Shown: positions 9,348 to 21,265 of the stretch, piece after piece
Layout: every line of letters starts with the position of its first letter
How positions within the stretch are numbered: position 1 is the first letter of the stretch
DNA from: Hysterangium stoloniferum
Taxonomy: Eukaryota > Basidiomycota > Agaricomycetes > Hysterangiales > Hysterangiaceae
Reading direction: 5' to 3'
DNA: 64,000 nucleotides
NCBI GenBank assembly: GCA_015178975.1
Contig: WHVD01000256.1
Span: 1 to 64,000, forward strand
Position numbers and translations under genes: made by a program
The notes under the pieces: model-generated
What the model was told of the DNA's origin: nothing
Seen by the model: only the letters and a program-made list of their open reading frames with translations
The model's database searches: none

Positions 9348-10135
9348 CACTTATTTGGGTGTCCATATTTCAGAGGGCCAATATATGCCAGAGAGTTTAT
9401 GGATATTTGGAGTTCTGAAGAGTTCCAGATATTGAGTGTACAGAAAGAACAAAGGAGGAGATTAGATTGAGACTAATTCAAGATCCAAACTGGAGAGTAA
9501 GTACATGACCATGAAAGACTATGTATATAATTGTTCCAATAATTGTACTACAAATATGGGAGTATAATAAAACCTATTTGGAAATGTTTCCAAACTAAGC
9601 ATATAATAACAAGTCTGATAAATGAGGAATAAGGATAGGGACAGATTAGGGAATAAAGGCAGGAACAGTAAACAAATGAATGAACATCTGTCAACCAGTC
9701 AGTTACCAAATGCAGGACAAAGGAAGGAGTTGGAATATCCATGGATATCCAATATTATCCAGAAATGGACCCCAACACTATAATTATTAAGTATGTGCAT
9801 TTTAGGAAAGCCACAGCTTCCAGGTAAGTCAGAACATTGGCATAGAGAAAGTGACGAGGGTTGATGATTGAATAAAGGCTGGGTCATGGATTAAAGAGGT
9901 ATTTAGACCAAATGCAGGGAGTCTGACCATAGTCTGGGTCAGGAAATGACCAAGGACACTTGGAGAAGCTAGCTAAGAAAGGGTGGAGTCTGATGTGTTC
10001 TGGGACATAAAATAAAGTGTCTAATTGTGAGCAGAATATCTGACTGGGGACTAAGGTAAAGAGTACTTCAGGGATGAGGGTCAGGTTCCAGTGGATTCTA
10101 AATCTTGACACTAGTCCAGAAGATGGTTGATAGAT

Positions 10136-10975
10136 ATTTTTCCATATCTCCAGATTACTTTGTACCTATCCTATAAATCTAAAGTTGATATTTTAAGTGC
10201 ATCTTATTAATATTTCCAGACTGCACAGTGGCAGCAGCCTTCATTCTATACTTCAATACTCTAGATTCCACCATACAGAGCTATTTTATAACCCTGAGGA
10301 GTACACTTTGCATGAGTAGACTCAAAATACCAATCCATCTCCATCATTTGATCTTGAGATGATATACATGTTCAACAAGAGTGTAGAACTCAAGCACCTG
10401 AGTACCCTTAGTTGGGATATTTTAACCCTCACACTCTCCTCTCTTCGCCACACTCTCCTCTCTTCGCCACACTCTCCTCTCTTCGCCACACTCTCCTCTC
10501 TTCGCCACACCTTCTCTATGCTTTCACCATGGTACCACATCTCCACTTCCACCTTCACATCCCATTTCTACCTTCGCAACTTGTCTCTGCCTTTGTCTCT
10601 GCCTTTGTCTCTGCCTTTGTCTCTGCCTTTGTCTCTGCCTTTGTCTCTGCCTTTGTCTCCCACCATCATCACTTCCTTTGTCTCTTCACCTTTGTCTCAC
10701 CTGTGTCACCACCTTTGTCACCACAGAACCCCACCTCCACCTATGCACATAATCTCCTGTGAGAACGAGTGAAAGAACAATACTCAGTATTTGCATGCTG
10801 TATGCCAAATCACTATAGATACAATCATGTAGCTGCTCTATTTAACTAAAAGGAACAATAGATTTTTGTGACACAACATAAAGGTGGAACAAAAGAACAA
10901 TAAAACAAAGGGACAAGCTAACAACAATGGGGTGGCTTAACTAGTGTAGCACATTGTGCATGCTCACATAATCCA
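10136..10975. repeat. Non-coding stretch with two minisatellites (19 bp and 12 bp)
   Basis: No gene is recognised. 10437-10515 holds four copies of CACACTCTCCTCTCTTCGC (19 bp), and 10581-10660 about seven copies of TTTGTCTCTGCC (12 bp). The open frames over these arrays exist only because the repeats lack stops in some frames. The remainder is AT-rich and featureless. Confidence 0.8.
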
Positions 10976-12900
10976 TTATTCCAACATCTCCAACTTTGTC
11001 TCCAGTTCAACCTTGGACTTTGCACCTTGTCTTTGTCCTCCCTTCATTTCCACTCTCTTATCTTCGTTTTTTTTCGATAGTTCATTATTTTTGTCTTTGT
11101 CACATACATGACTGTCCCGGCTGTGATGAAAGAGCCAGTATAGGTTATTGTTGTACTCTTTCTCACCCGGCAATATTTGGTGGTAACAACCTAAAGTGTT
11201 ACATGCCTTCCAGACAGCCAAATGGTTGTCTTTACCATAGCCGTATTACCCGAGCTGGCTAGCAGCAGCCTGTTTTCTGTTTTCCCGATGCTCTACTGAC
11301 GAGAGTGGAGACCTATGTTACTTACTCGATCTCAGATATACATACCTTTTTTCGCAACAGATTACAATGTCGCAGACCTCTATGCAGAAATTAGGATTTA
11401 TTTATTAACATAATGTAGACTTTCACTGACCGAGCTCCCAAGAAGTCTATTGACGGGTCTGATTCGCCGGAGCCCAAATTAATCACAAAAACAGTGCCAT
11501 GATTTTTGCATAATCTGGTTGCCCGTTTTAAAGGAAACTTTGACCTGTCGATGTGTCACGATTCGAATGAGTCATGGTACTTCCCATTACACAACATATC
11601 TAGATTCCTAGTGATGTCTTAAAATTATCATGGATAAGCTAACCATGGCATCCTCTGATTTAGGAAGGTGGTCACTGCTGTTTAACCGTCTAAGATTATT
11701 ACTGTTTGGAGTTCTCATTGTGTTTTCCCCGCTTCTCCTACCCCGCCTTCCCGCATTTCGGGGCTTATCTAACCTCCCCACGCTCGCATCTTGCCCAAAG
11801 CTCCACCCACAGCTCTCTGTCAAATAAAATAAAATAAACTGAAGAGTTTTGCATTGTGCTTATTCAGATTGATATAGAGTTCCACTCAATGCATTCATCA
11901 AGTGATTCTCGTTTATTCAAGGGTGTATGACAATCACAATAATCACATTCTAGCCAGGGCTATGCTATGATATTAGTACATAATAAGTTCCGAGCCTCAC
12001 TTCGTCATTTCGTAACACACCCAAAATAACCTCTATGAAAATATATAATTAGCCAGACTATTGATATCGTGCATTGTGTTTTAGAGTAGCAACGGCCATC
12101 ATTATTAGACAGCCTTCTGATTATATCTAACTGCGGAGCTTCGAACGCCTATTCATGCTCTCATCCACGGCATTCCCAGGTGCTTCATTGGTGACTCGCG
12201 GAATCGTCCTCATCTTGTTGTAAATTTTGTTTGAAGACATCGAACAGTATGTTTAACGTCTCACATTAGATATGTTCCTGCTAGCCTAACATATATACTG
12301 CTATAGGGTCTGGGTCTGCGCTCAACCTACACCAACCTGACAATTATGCAAACTCTGTACCAGCAACAAGCAATCGCGCTTTTAAGTTGCCCATCTCCCC
12401 CCATAAATAAACCGTGATCCTCTCAATGCTTTCGTAATATTGAGGTTTATCTGAGCAGCAAGCTAGCGCACTCGTTGGAACCGGAAAACTACGCTCAATT
12501 GTTGGCCGAAATGAAGCTTGCTGTGTGATACTGACACAAGTAAATCGCGCAAAATACACCCCAAAATAAATAGAAACTAAAACGGGCCTTGACAACCGTG
12601 TGTACACTCCAGACATATCCCTGACGGACCATACAACAGATTGATTGTTGGGCGTCTAATATCTAACCACATCTGTACTATGCTATGATGTAGGATTGGC
12701 AGCTTGACGCATTGAGACAGCCGATGCATGCGTTTATCACAAAAGATGGAATATCTATGGTGGCTGGCTTTGCCGAGACTTTCATTCAACCCAGATCATT
12801 TAGATCAAGGGTGTTGTGTAAGTTGTGCACCGCTCGCTGTCACTGGTTAGCGCCGCGAACATTCCAAATTAAAATGTCTGATTCGCATGTGCCGAACATG
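10976..12900. other. Single-copy intergenic region, no supported gene
   Basis: The base composition shifts here to CpG-containing, non-repetitive DNA. Small frames exist on both strands (for example 10976-11221 minus, 12344-12616 minus), but none shows a recognisable domain, signal peptide or coherent splice pattern. A host gene with small exons could be hidden; I cannot support one. Confidence 0.5.
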
Positions 12901-12910
12901 CGCCTGACCT

Positions 12911-12921
12911 CAACATATAAA
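12911..12921 (+). promoter_or_regulatory. Putative TATA box of the secreted-protein gene
   Basis: CATATAAAG lies about 235 bases before the first ATG of the gene at 13152 and is followed by a CT-rich tract (12935-13020), a common feature of strongly expressed fungal promoters. Inferred from position only. Confidence 0.45.
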
Positions 12922-13151
12922 GAGTGATGGACTCAGTCTCCTCTCCATCAGCCTCCCACCACCTTTTCGACCTTCTTCCACAACTTATTGGCCTGGTTGC
13001 CTTTTTTTCCTTCAGTGCAGCCAGCTTTTTTTTTTAATCGTACGGCTTAGGTCCACGAGTCGTGAGTTTTTCCCTTGCAATTCAAACAAAAATGCCCAAT
13101 TACTTGGTCTCTATTGTAGCATTTTAGTATCTTTCAATTCTTCAAATTTAA

Positions 13152-14711
13152 ATGTTCTCTACATCCGTTATTTCAATCGGTGCTTTGGCACTTGCTGCCA
13201 TGACCGCTGCGAAGCCCATTCCTTCTTTCATGGACCTCATGCGTATGTTTTTATTTCAACATAATTTTCTCAGACAGCTGACGGTTCTTTAACACGTAGC
13301 CAAGCGTCACAGCGACCACTCCTTCAACGGCTACAATAGCTATGACTCCGTAAGGATGCGCAACCACAACTGACTGATTAATATTTAATATATAAACATA
13401 AATGTAGATGAGCCACTTCGACGACTTCTACGGCTCCGACGACTTCAGTGGAGTTTCCCAGACGTTGGTCAAGAAAAAAGAGATTGTCTGCCACTCCCAA
13501 TCCATTGAGATCATCCAACAGCAACTCGCTGTCATCAGGGAGTACTACAAGAAGTATGTCGCAGTGCTACTACTATATGTACCCTTCAGGAAACACTGAT
13601 GAAATTTTCCAATCAGGATCATCACTGAACAGATCTGTGAGGTTGAAGTTCAGACAATGTAAGCTTACTTGGTGTCAATTTGACATACATGAAATCACCT
13701 TATTCCTTTAATACTAGTGTTCACTCCCAATTCGTCTCTGGCTGCGAGGGGTTCTCCAGTGATATTCGTCGTGTCTCTAAGAACGACCGTGATGTTAGCT
13801 ACGACTCCAACATCGCGTCTCAGATCACCAAAATTCACGACTCCAACAATGAATGCGTCACCGAAGACCTTGGCTGGAAGGGAACAATCGTAGGCGACAA
13901 CGCCGTTTCCTACTCGGGCGACAACTGGAATGAAGACAGTTCCCCGTCCAGCGTTAGCTCTATTTATGGAAGTTGCCAGCAGTCTTATGGATTCTCTGTG
14001 AGTTAATCTGGTTTACCATGCTTCTTAGGGGCGATTGAAACTGACGTGGAATTTTCAGTCTCCTTCGTACTCTTCATCTTGGTATCCCTCGTCACATGGC
14101 TCGTCATACGGTTCATCATACGGTTCATACGGCTACATGGCACCCCCACCCACCTACACCTACGTAGCACCTCCGACCTACTCATCCGTCGCACCACCTC
14201 CAAGCTTCAGCTACGGGTCCAGCTACGGATCCCCCAGCTCCGAAGTCTCTTCCAGCCCCGATATCTCCAGCTCATGCGACAGCTGTGCTACCTCCAGTAG
14301 CCCTGAAGTGAGCGCTGCTGTGCTCCCCGACAGCTCCGCCCTCGCTGCCACCGATGCAATTGACACCTCGGTCCCCGCTGCCACCGATGCGATTGACACC
14401 TCGGTCCCCGCTGCGACCGATTCAGTTGACACCTCTGCCCCCGCTGCCACCGATGCGATTGACAGCGCTGCTGCCTCCCCCGCTGCCACCGATTCTGCTG
14501 CCGCAGCCGCCTCCCCCGCTGCCACCGACTCTGCTGCCGCAGCTGCCTCCCCCGCTGCCACTGACTCTGCTGCCGCAGCTGCCTCCCCTGCTGCCACTGA
14601 CTCTGCCGCCGCCACAGCTACAGGCTCTGTAAGTCATAAGCTATCCACTTAATATCTTTCTCGCACATTCTGACATGTCTCTTCGATTACCTGCAGGCCA
14701 ACACAGACTAA
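13152..14711 (+). CDS. Secreted protein with Ser/Ala/Thr/Pro-rich repeat tail (7 exons)
   Basis: Reconstructed exons: 13152-13242, 13300-13349, 13408-13553, 13617-13658, 13718-13997, 14059-14628 and 14697-14711; all six introns are 57-68 bp with GT...AG borders and the frame is continuous (397 residues). The N-terminus is a clear signal peptide (MFSTSVISIGALALAAMTAA, likely cut before KP). The middle (residues about 50-200) has few Cys and an Asp/Ser-rich globular look. After residue 205 the chain becomes YGSS/PPPTYTY-rich, then a low-complexity Ala/Thr/Asp/Ser tail with three 12-residue units (PAATDSAAAAAS). No GPI-type hydrophobic end is seen (it stops ANTD). No family was recognised; a cell-wall or matrix protein is possible. 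The first two residues of the last exon codon follow a GTAAGT intron. Confidence 0.82.
14452..14620 (+). repeat. 36-bp coding minisatellite in the secreted-protein gene
   Basis: Three to four near-identical 36-bp units encode PAATDSAAAAAS. Upstream (14341-14450) related 30-bp units encode PAATDAIDTSV. The array keeps the frame, so copy number can vary without breaking the protein. Confidence 0.85.
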
Positions 14712-15426
14712 ACGGTTTAAACATTGTTATAAATTAAAATTGAAGGACACTGAAATTTCCTTTGCTTCCATCTTAGTCTATTGATCTAGATTATATTCAT
14801 TCCTTTTAGTTGTGGAATAAATTAGGTATTTGGGCGACTAAATATATCGTTTTCGTGCAAACGCATACTTGGATTGACGGTGCAAGTAAAGTCTTAATTA
14901 AGCCGCGGGTTGTGTATGTGCGCGCGTCCGCTCTCCGAGAAATTTTGTATAACAGATTAAATCTACAAGGCTACATCAGACAAATGTCGGGAGACCGTGG
15001 ACCGCCCATTTGTTGGTAGGACATACAACATACGATGAATGGGGACTCTTACTGGCTCCTACTCAGTAAAGGCACAGAAATTGGAATATCACACTCCCTA
15101 CAATGACTCCATTGTATATAAATTTCTAGTTTATATGCTACACGCATCACCATACACCCAGCTAGTCAAATGTGATATAATGTCGAAGTAAAATGCTGTT
15201 TATCAACACCATACAGTTCCATGCAAAACCTGAGTTTAACAAGGGGAAATTAATGATGTTTGCAATAAGCAGCTTCATCCATGGGGGTCAAGTTATAAGG
15301 GATAGAGATATTGAAACAATTGAATAATGCTTTGCAGAACATATTAAAAATAGTATGAGTTGACTTATTGTAATACACATATACAATCTACAAGGGGGTA
15401 ATAGACTTGTAATAATACTACTTGTT
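14712..15426. other. 3' flank of the secreted-protein gene, no gene seen
   Basis: AT-rich sequence with no recognisable coding, RNA or repeat signal. The 69-codon frame at 14810 has no family features. Ends at the LTR of element F. Confidence 0.5.
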
Positions 15427-15468
15427 TGTCAATCAATGTGTCAGTTAGTGAATCACCTTCTGACATGA

Positions 15469-16604
15469 TGTTAAGAGCAGAAACTGACGGATGTCGGCTG
15501 GCCGACAGGGACCGAACAGAAGGACTTGGCTTTAGCTTATGTGCTGCGCCCTCGCAAGTTACCGTCAGGTGTCCTTAAATTTCGGGCAGGCGAAAACTAG
15601 TCCTGTCAAGTAAACCTCTCGGTAAACTACCGATCGGAAACCGAAGGATAAGTTGAGGGTTGGGTTGAGGGGTCGGAGACAAAGAGTCAGAGGCTGAGAG
15701 AGTCAAAGACTGAGAGAGTCGGAGACTGAGAGAGTCGGAGACTGAGAGAGTCGGAGACTGAGAGAGTCGGAGACTGAGAGAGTCGGAGACTGAGAGAGTC
15801 GGAGACTGAGAGAGTCGGAGACTGAGAGAGTCGGAGACTGAGAGAGTCGGAGACTGAGAGAGTCGGAGACTGAGAGTCGGAGACTGAGAGTTGGAGACTG
15901 AGAGTTGGAGACTGAGAGTTGGAGACTGAGAGTCGGAGACTGAGAGTCGGAGACTGAGACAGTCGGAGACTGAGACAGTCAGAGACTGAGAGTGTCGGGG
16001 ACTGAGAGTCGGAGATTAGAGGTTGAAGTCGTAAATGTAGGTTGAATCGTAAATCAGATGGAGTCGGAATGTGGTGGTCGTGAATAGATAATGGAGTCGG
16101 AAATTAGAGGGTATCTAAGTCGATCTAAGTCGATATTCTAAGTCGATATTCTGATTGTCTAATAACTACATTTACAGTGGGTTTATATATGAGTTATCGG
16201 CGTCTAGAAACTACTAACTAAGGGAAGAGCGGAAAACGGCATTGACAAATAAGCTTGACTAGGAACCAGAAGGTTACGATAAGATCGGAAGCCGAGATTT
16301 AGCCGAGAGCGGGATTACGAGAAAAGGGAATAGTCCACGGGCTACAGGTATATATGGGCATATGTGAAACATAGAGTAAAATGGATCATCATAATGAAAG
16401 GGGACGTATCAAAGTATAACCAGATGGTAGAGTATAGTTTGACAGGGGCGTAAATGGGGTTTGATCACCGTGAAGGTATATGTCAGCGTCGGTGTTCCGA
16501 AGTTTGCTGAAATGATGACTTGATCAATAACTTGGAACATCGATAGACTGTAGTATTCTCGGAGACCATCGGGTTGCGACATGGGTTACGACACAGTCGT
16601 AACA
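15469..16604 (-). repeat. Solo LTR E1 (1136 bp) with CATGA target duplication
   Basis: Plus strand begins TGTTAAGAGCAG and ends GTCGTAACA; CATGA lies on both sides (15464-15468 and 16605-16609). Contains the CTTTAGCTTATGTGCTGCGCCCTCG form of the shared motif (15529-15553), a GTCGGCTGGCCGAC hairpin near the U5 end, and a long 16-bp minisatellite. E2 (26884-27731) and E3 (54385-55122) are relatives in the other orientation. Confidence 0.93.
15676..16010. repeat. 16-bp minisatellite inside LTR E1
   Basis: About 18-20 copies of AGAGAGTCGGAGACTG, with a few shortened units (for example GAGAGTTGGAGACT) near 15880-15940. LTR E2 has only about four copies at the same place (27465-27515), so the array has expanded in E1. 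Confidence 0.93.
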
Positions 16605-17216
16605 CATGATAGGTTTAGTGCTAGTTTAGGTGTACACTGGTTCTGGCATGCATTAACCTCAGAATGCATGGTCCACAATTAGCATTTTCATATGAAAAAG
16701 TGAAGAAATGGATGAACCATCCCTAAGAAAAGGATGCTTTCATCACCAATTCTAACAGAACACCCTGTGAGTGTGTGATTGGAAAATAAACACTAAGGAG
16801 ACTTTCCCACACCCACAGTGGAGTATTCTACTGTGTAACAGGAGCAGATGTGGTGGTGGACTTTGAATCGGGCAGGTAACCACCCTAGTCTTAGATAGTA
16901 AGGAGTAACAAGAAGACACTGGACATTTTCGATCATTAAAGGGTTTGAGACTTATTAGATGTTGCCAGGGGACATAGCTTATGATGTATAGCATAAATAG
17001 GTGAACCCCCCACTAGTTAGGGTAGTCTTTTTCGAATTGGAGCTTATTCCTACTCTGTTCGTTCCTCTTCGTAAGAGCTCAACTGAAGGATTATGCTGAT
17101 TATGCTATTTCCAAAGCCAAACCTTACACTTTTTGAGTATTTTGTCTTCAATTTTGTATTCTTTTATATTTTCTCTACTAGTGGACTGATCACCCACTAG
17201 GTTTTAACAATCACAC

Positions 17217-19394
17217 GTGTGCACACAACCAAACCAAATAAATACCCTTACCACCATAATGTCTGAGAGTAATCAACCCATCACTTGCTGGGGCACAGTC
17301 CAAAGTGCAATCCCTGTGTGGAGCAAGAGAATTGTTCGAAAAACAGTGGTAGTTGATGAATTGAACAGTCTGGCCATTGTGTCAGTGAGTAGTACTTCTT
17401 CGCCTATGAATGCCACAGGCCCCGAGCCAATCCCTCCTTCACATCAGGGGGAGAGGGGAGGATGGACCATGATGGAGGTGGAAGAGGTATTGATAATAAC
17501 CTCTGATTCCTCGATGGCCACATCTGGCAGAAACAACCATGCTCCCAGTAGTGAAGCCTCAAATGAATCGGTTGAAATTGGGAGAGAGAGAGAGCCGTTT
17601 CCTCTTATGAATGAATACCTCCATACTCAGGTTACTCTCCATAGCTGGACATACCAGTATAACCTATTGTATCCTGAAGAGTTAGCTGCCCCTCGAAAGA
17701 CCTTCTGGAGGAAGTATTGCAAGGAGAAACCTCTCATCCACCCAGAGTCACTCTTTTTCCAGAGTGGTTCGAAAGGGAGAGCAGTGGGGATGACAATGAA
17801 AGAAAGGAGGGAATGTCCAAGGAGATGGCACTTGAGTGCAGCCAGGCTGCTAAGGTTAGATGGTCCGATTGTTCAGAGTCTGACAAAGATCAGTTTGGGC
17901 CAATACCAGAAATGTGGACCCTACCTGACGCTGGGAGAACTGAAGGGATTAGAGGGTTGGAAAGTTCTCGAATCTTTCCCCATTCATCCATAGATCTTAG
18001 TGCCATTGTCATTGAGGTGGAGGAAAATGCACCTATTACAACTGAACCCACCTTTTCTATGTTATAGCCTGCACAAGCAGATGGATCTAAAAAGAAGTTG
18101 TGAATGCTGTCCAACAAAGGGAAGGAAAGAATGGAAGGTGGACGTCCCTTAAAGAACCTGCCCAAAGGGAGTGAAATGCAGAATAGTCAGCCGAAAAAAG
18201 AGAGGAACCCCAAGAAAGTTACTAGCCATTATGTACGGGAGTTCTCACAAGTACCGGAGGGTGGGTACTTTGCAGTGGGAGGGCAAGGGAAATTCAGACC
18301 ACCATCCCATTCAAGCAGCTCATCTTCTAGTGATGGAGATGATGAGTCATCAGATAGCACGGCTACTGACTCAGACTCATCAGCCAGCGAACGTAGTACC
18401 AACTCCCCTGAGTCTGGGTCAGGATTGGGGGTGCTTCTCTAAGTCGCTCTGAAACAGGAAGGAAGCAAAGAAAAACTCACCTAGCTCTCAGCGGATAAGA
18501 AAGGACAAACACAAATGGTCCATGGTGGATGCGAAATGAACCAAAAAGCTGCTTGCTGGAGTTAAGACCAAGCAAGCTGTGATCTACACAGGCACTGCTG
18601 AAATTGACATTCTTGAAGCATTTATATATGCCTATGATCTCTGGGCATAGATTAATGGGTTAGATTGCAAGTGGGTGGTGAAATTGATTATATACTTCCT
18701 TGATGGAAAGGCAAGCTCCTTCTATATGAAGCATGTAGCTTTGAGCAAACAGAAGTGGACCTTGAAGGCCATGTATGATGGCCTATTCGATTATTGCTTT
18801 CCTGCTGATTATAAGTTGCATCTTCGAAAGCAACTTATATCTGCCAGGCAGGGTAAAAAGTGATTTTGTGATTTTGTGTGAGATGTCAAAAATAATGTGA
18901 GGAGGTTCCCTGACATCCACGAGCGACAACTAAAGCAAATCGTGTGGGACGGGGCATATGACTATATTAAAGAGAAATGGTTAGATAATGGACTTAATCC
19001 TGACAATACATCATGGAAGAAACTTATCAAAGCTGCTACTTGGTTTGAGGCTGCACAAGAATTTTGGATGGCAGAAAAAGGGAGGAGGGAAAATGCATTG
19101 TCCAGATCACCTTGGATATGGCCCCGAAAGAAAGACCTAGTGAGTCAGACTGGGCAGAAGATTGATACCCAAGGGGTGAAAAATTACCAGTTCAAGTCAT
19201 CTGGACGAGGGAGTATCACTCTTAAACCACGTCCTAAATTAAGTCGGAGTGAGGTGAATCAACTTCATGTGGAGGGGCAATGCTTCTCATGCAAGAATGA
19301 GGGTCACAGATCCCGCAATTGCCCCCATGGGAAGTTCATGTCAGCTTCGAAAAAGGGGGTAACCGTGCCTGCTGGATCTGTCCGAGTAAAATGA
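17217..19394 (+). pseudogene. Gag region of element F, frame-broken
   Basis: The first frame (17217-17993) starts just inside the LTR and has no clear domain apart from a Ser/Glu-rich start and a TFWRKYCKEKPL segment. The capsid part shows in 18675-18863 (FLDGKASSFYMKHV) and 18897-19394. The latter ends with a CCHC zinc knuckle, CFSCKNEGHRSRNC, at 19281-19322. Shifts near 18060, 18440 and 18870 break the reading frame. Gag would coat the element RNA. Confidence 0.78.
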
Positions 19395-20163
19395 CTTACA
19401 ATTTGGAAAGAAAGAAAGAGCAGGCAGAGTTACAACTATGTATCTATGGCTTCATTTGTGCTTAGGGATGATGAGACACAACAGGAGTTCGATAACTTAC
19501 ATGATCAAATTTATGCTGCCTGGCTGCAGCGATCAATCACAGAATATTTTGGGCCAGATACTGCTATACTGGAGGGTCAAAATCTGCTAACACGGTTTGA
19601 GGTGTTATATTCAGTCAAAGATTTCAGGGTGACAGACAATGTCGTACCTGGGGATCCTCTTCAAATTGGCAAAGTTGAATGTAGGGAACCAGGATTTACT
19701 GTGGCTCAAAGCATCATGAACCCAATGGGAAATAATGGAGGATGATGACCTACCAAGGTCAGATGGAACTAGTCCAGCACAACATCTTCTCAAAGCCCTG
19801 AAGGAGTATTTTCCACTGGAAGAAGCACTGCAGGAGGGGATTAATCCTGAAGCCCAGTTTAGGGTACATATGGAAGAGTTGGGACTTTGGATATGGGATG
19901 AGAACCATACTGACCTACCTCTGTTTACAGTAGGCAACAAAACTGTTCGGATGTTTCTTTGTTTTGGAAAGACCCTTTAGCATTAGCCCAAAATAAATTC
20001 TGAAAATTCTGAATAAATTATGATAGATGCTCTAATATCACAAAATGTTGATTACATAACCATGATGTCATATGTCCATTTATGGCAATCTAATATAGGA
20101 TTAATGGAGCTTGTACATCTGAACGGTTTTGTTGCCTGTATTTTATAAACCCTATATACTAAA

Positions 20164-20640
20164 CTAGCACTTGGTATACCCTCCCTTGGCCTTAATTACA
20201 GCTTCAACTCTTCTAGGCATACTTTTTACCAAGTTCTGACACACCTCTTTTGGTATCTTCTCCCATTCCACTTGACAGTGCTTCCAAAGCTCCTCCACTC
20301 CACTAGGTAGTGTGTTGTAGTCAGTTAGCCTCCTTTTCAAGGGTTTAGATCTGGAGACTGTGCTGGTCATTGCATAACAGTATAGCCATGGTCATCAAAC
20401 CACTTTTGAGCAGTTTTCTGGTATGCTTTGGCCCATTATCCTGCTGGAAGATGGTATCAGATGGTGTTTCTTTGTAAAACTCAAGGGATTGCTGAAGTTC
20501 ATCCTCCAAGATGGAGCAGTAAAGCTGTAAATCCATCTTCCCTTCAATACTAGTGACATATCCAATGCCTTCCCAATGCATGCAACCCCACATCATCACA
20601 CTACCACCATCAAACTTCAATGTTCCCTCTACCTCACAGG
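20164..20640 (-). pseudogene. Left-arm Tc1 transposase fragment
   Basis: Minus-strand frames give GGSVMMWGCMHWEGIGYVTS, ILEDELQQSLEFYKETPSDT and FQQDNGPKHT (second catalytic Asp), then a shift to LKRRLTDYNTLPSGVEELW and RVEAVIKAKGGYTKC. The segment with the third catalytic residue after SPDLNP is deleted. The N-terminal DNA-binding half is absent. Confidence 0.88.
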
Positions 20641-20679
20641 AGGGAGAGGCTACAGTGGGCAGAGAGACATCAGGAGTAC

Positions 20680-21265
20680 ACTCTGGAGGTCTGGAAGAGT
20701 GTTGTATTCTCTGATGAGACCAAAATCAATTGTCTTGGGTCAGATGGAAGGAAGTGGTTGTAGAAAAAGGTGGGGGAGGGGTTGACTGATAGGCAGGTGG
20801 AGGGATCATTGAGGTTTGGTGGTGGTAGTGTGATGATGTGTGGTTGCATGCATTGGGAAGGCATTGGATATGCCATTAGGATTGAAGGGAAGATGGATCC
20901 ACATCTTTACTGCTCCATCTTGGAGGATGAACTTCAGCAATCCCTTGGGTTTTACAAAGAAACACCATCTGATACCATCTTCCAGCAGGATAATGGGCCA
21001 AAGCATACCAGAAAACTGCTCAAAAGTGGTTTGATGACCATGGCTATACTGTTATGCAATGACCAGCACAGTCTCCAGATCTAAACCCTTGAAAAGGAGG
21101 CTAACTGACTACAACACACTACCTAGTGGAGTGGAGGAGCTTTGGAAGCACTGTCAAGTGGAATGGGAGAAGATACCAAAAGAGGTGTGTCAGAACTTGG
21201 TAAAAAGTATGCCTAGAAGAGTTGAAGCTGTAATTAAGGCCAAGGGAGGGTATACCAAGTGCTAG
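20680..21265 (+). pseudogene. Right-arm Tc1 transposase fragment
   Basis: Extends slightly further N-terminal than the left arm: VWKSVVFSDETKIN (first catalytic Asp) and a stop at about 20765, then GEGLTDRQVEGSLRFGGGSVMM and FQQDNGPKHT. It has the same deletion after SPDLNP as the left arm, and the last 68 residues are identical between the arms. Not functional as a transposase. Confidence 0.88.

Larger units (their letters stand above)
8590..10135 (-). repeat. Family C LTR (C1), interrupted by a solo D-type LTR
   Basis: Sequence 8594-8650 plus 9353-10135 aligns end to end with the family C LTR at 62990-63850, including the GGACTTGGCTTCAGCTTAT motif (8611-8629), GTCCATATTTCAGAGGGC, the ACCAGTCAGTTACCAAATG block and GGTTCCAGTGGATTC near 10085. 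The U5 end (TGTTAAG) is missing because the copy is cut where it meets the Gypsy-2 integrase. Orientation is minus, judged from the motif. Family C has unusually long LTRs (over 1 kb). The ORFs read from it are not convincing. Confidence 0.8.
15427..17209 (+). repeat. 5' LTR of element F, interrupted by solo LTR E1
   Basis: Starts TGTCAATCAATG and ends GGTTTTAACA, with a CATAAATAGG box at about 16993. Removing E1 and one CATGA leaves about 640 bp. Part of a second copy lies reversed at 58850-59045, which confirms continuity across the E1 insertion (TCTGACATGATAGGTTT there, unbroken). The exact first base is uncertain because no target duplicate can be checked. Confidence 0.75.

Noticed and set aside
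10359-10772. 137- and 116-codon frames over the repeats
   Set aside because: They are simple translations of 19-bp and 12-bp minisatellites, without any domain or splice context.
14223-14615. 130-codon minus-strand Ala/Ser-rich frame
   Set aside because: Antisense of the repeat tail of the secreted-protein gene, which has signal peptide and introns on the plus strand.
15676-16010. A possible CRISPR array (regular short repeats)
   Set aside because: Units of 16 bp are directly adjacent with no spacers, lie inside an LTR and are in a eukaryotic genome: a minisatellite.
20345-21084. Two separate Tc1 insertions in element F
   Set aside because: Only one TA pair at the outer tips and inverted arms joined at a centre without their own TA borders; a single palindromic element fits better.
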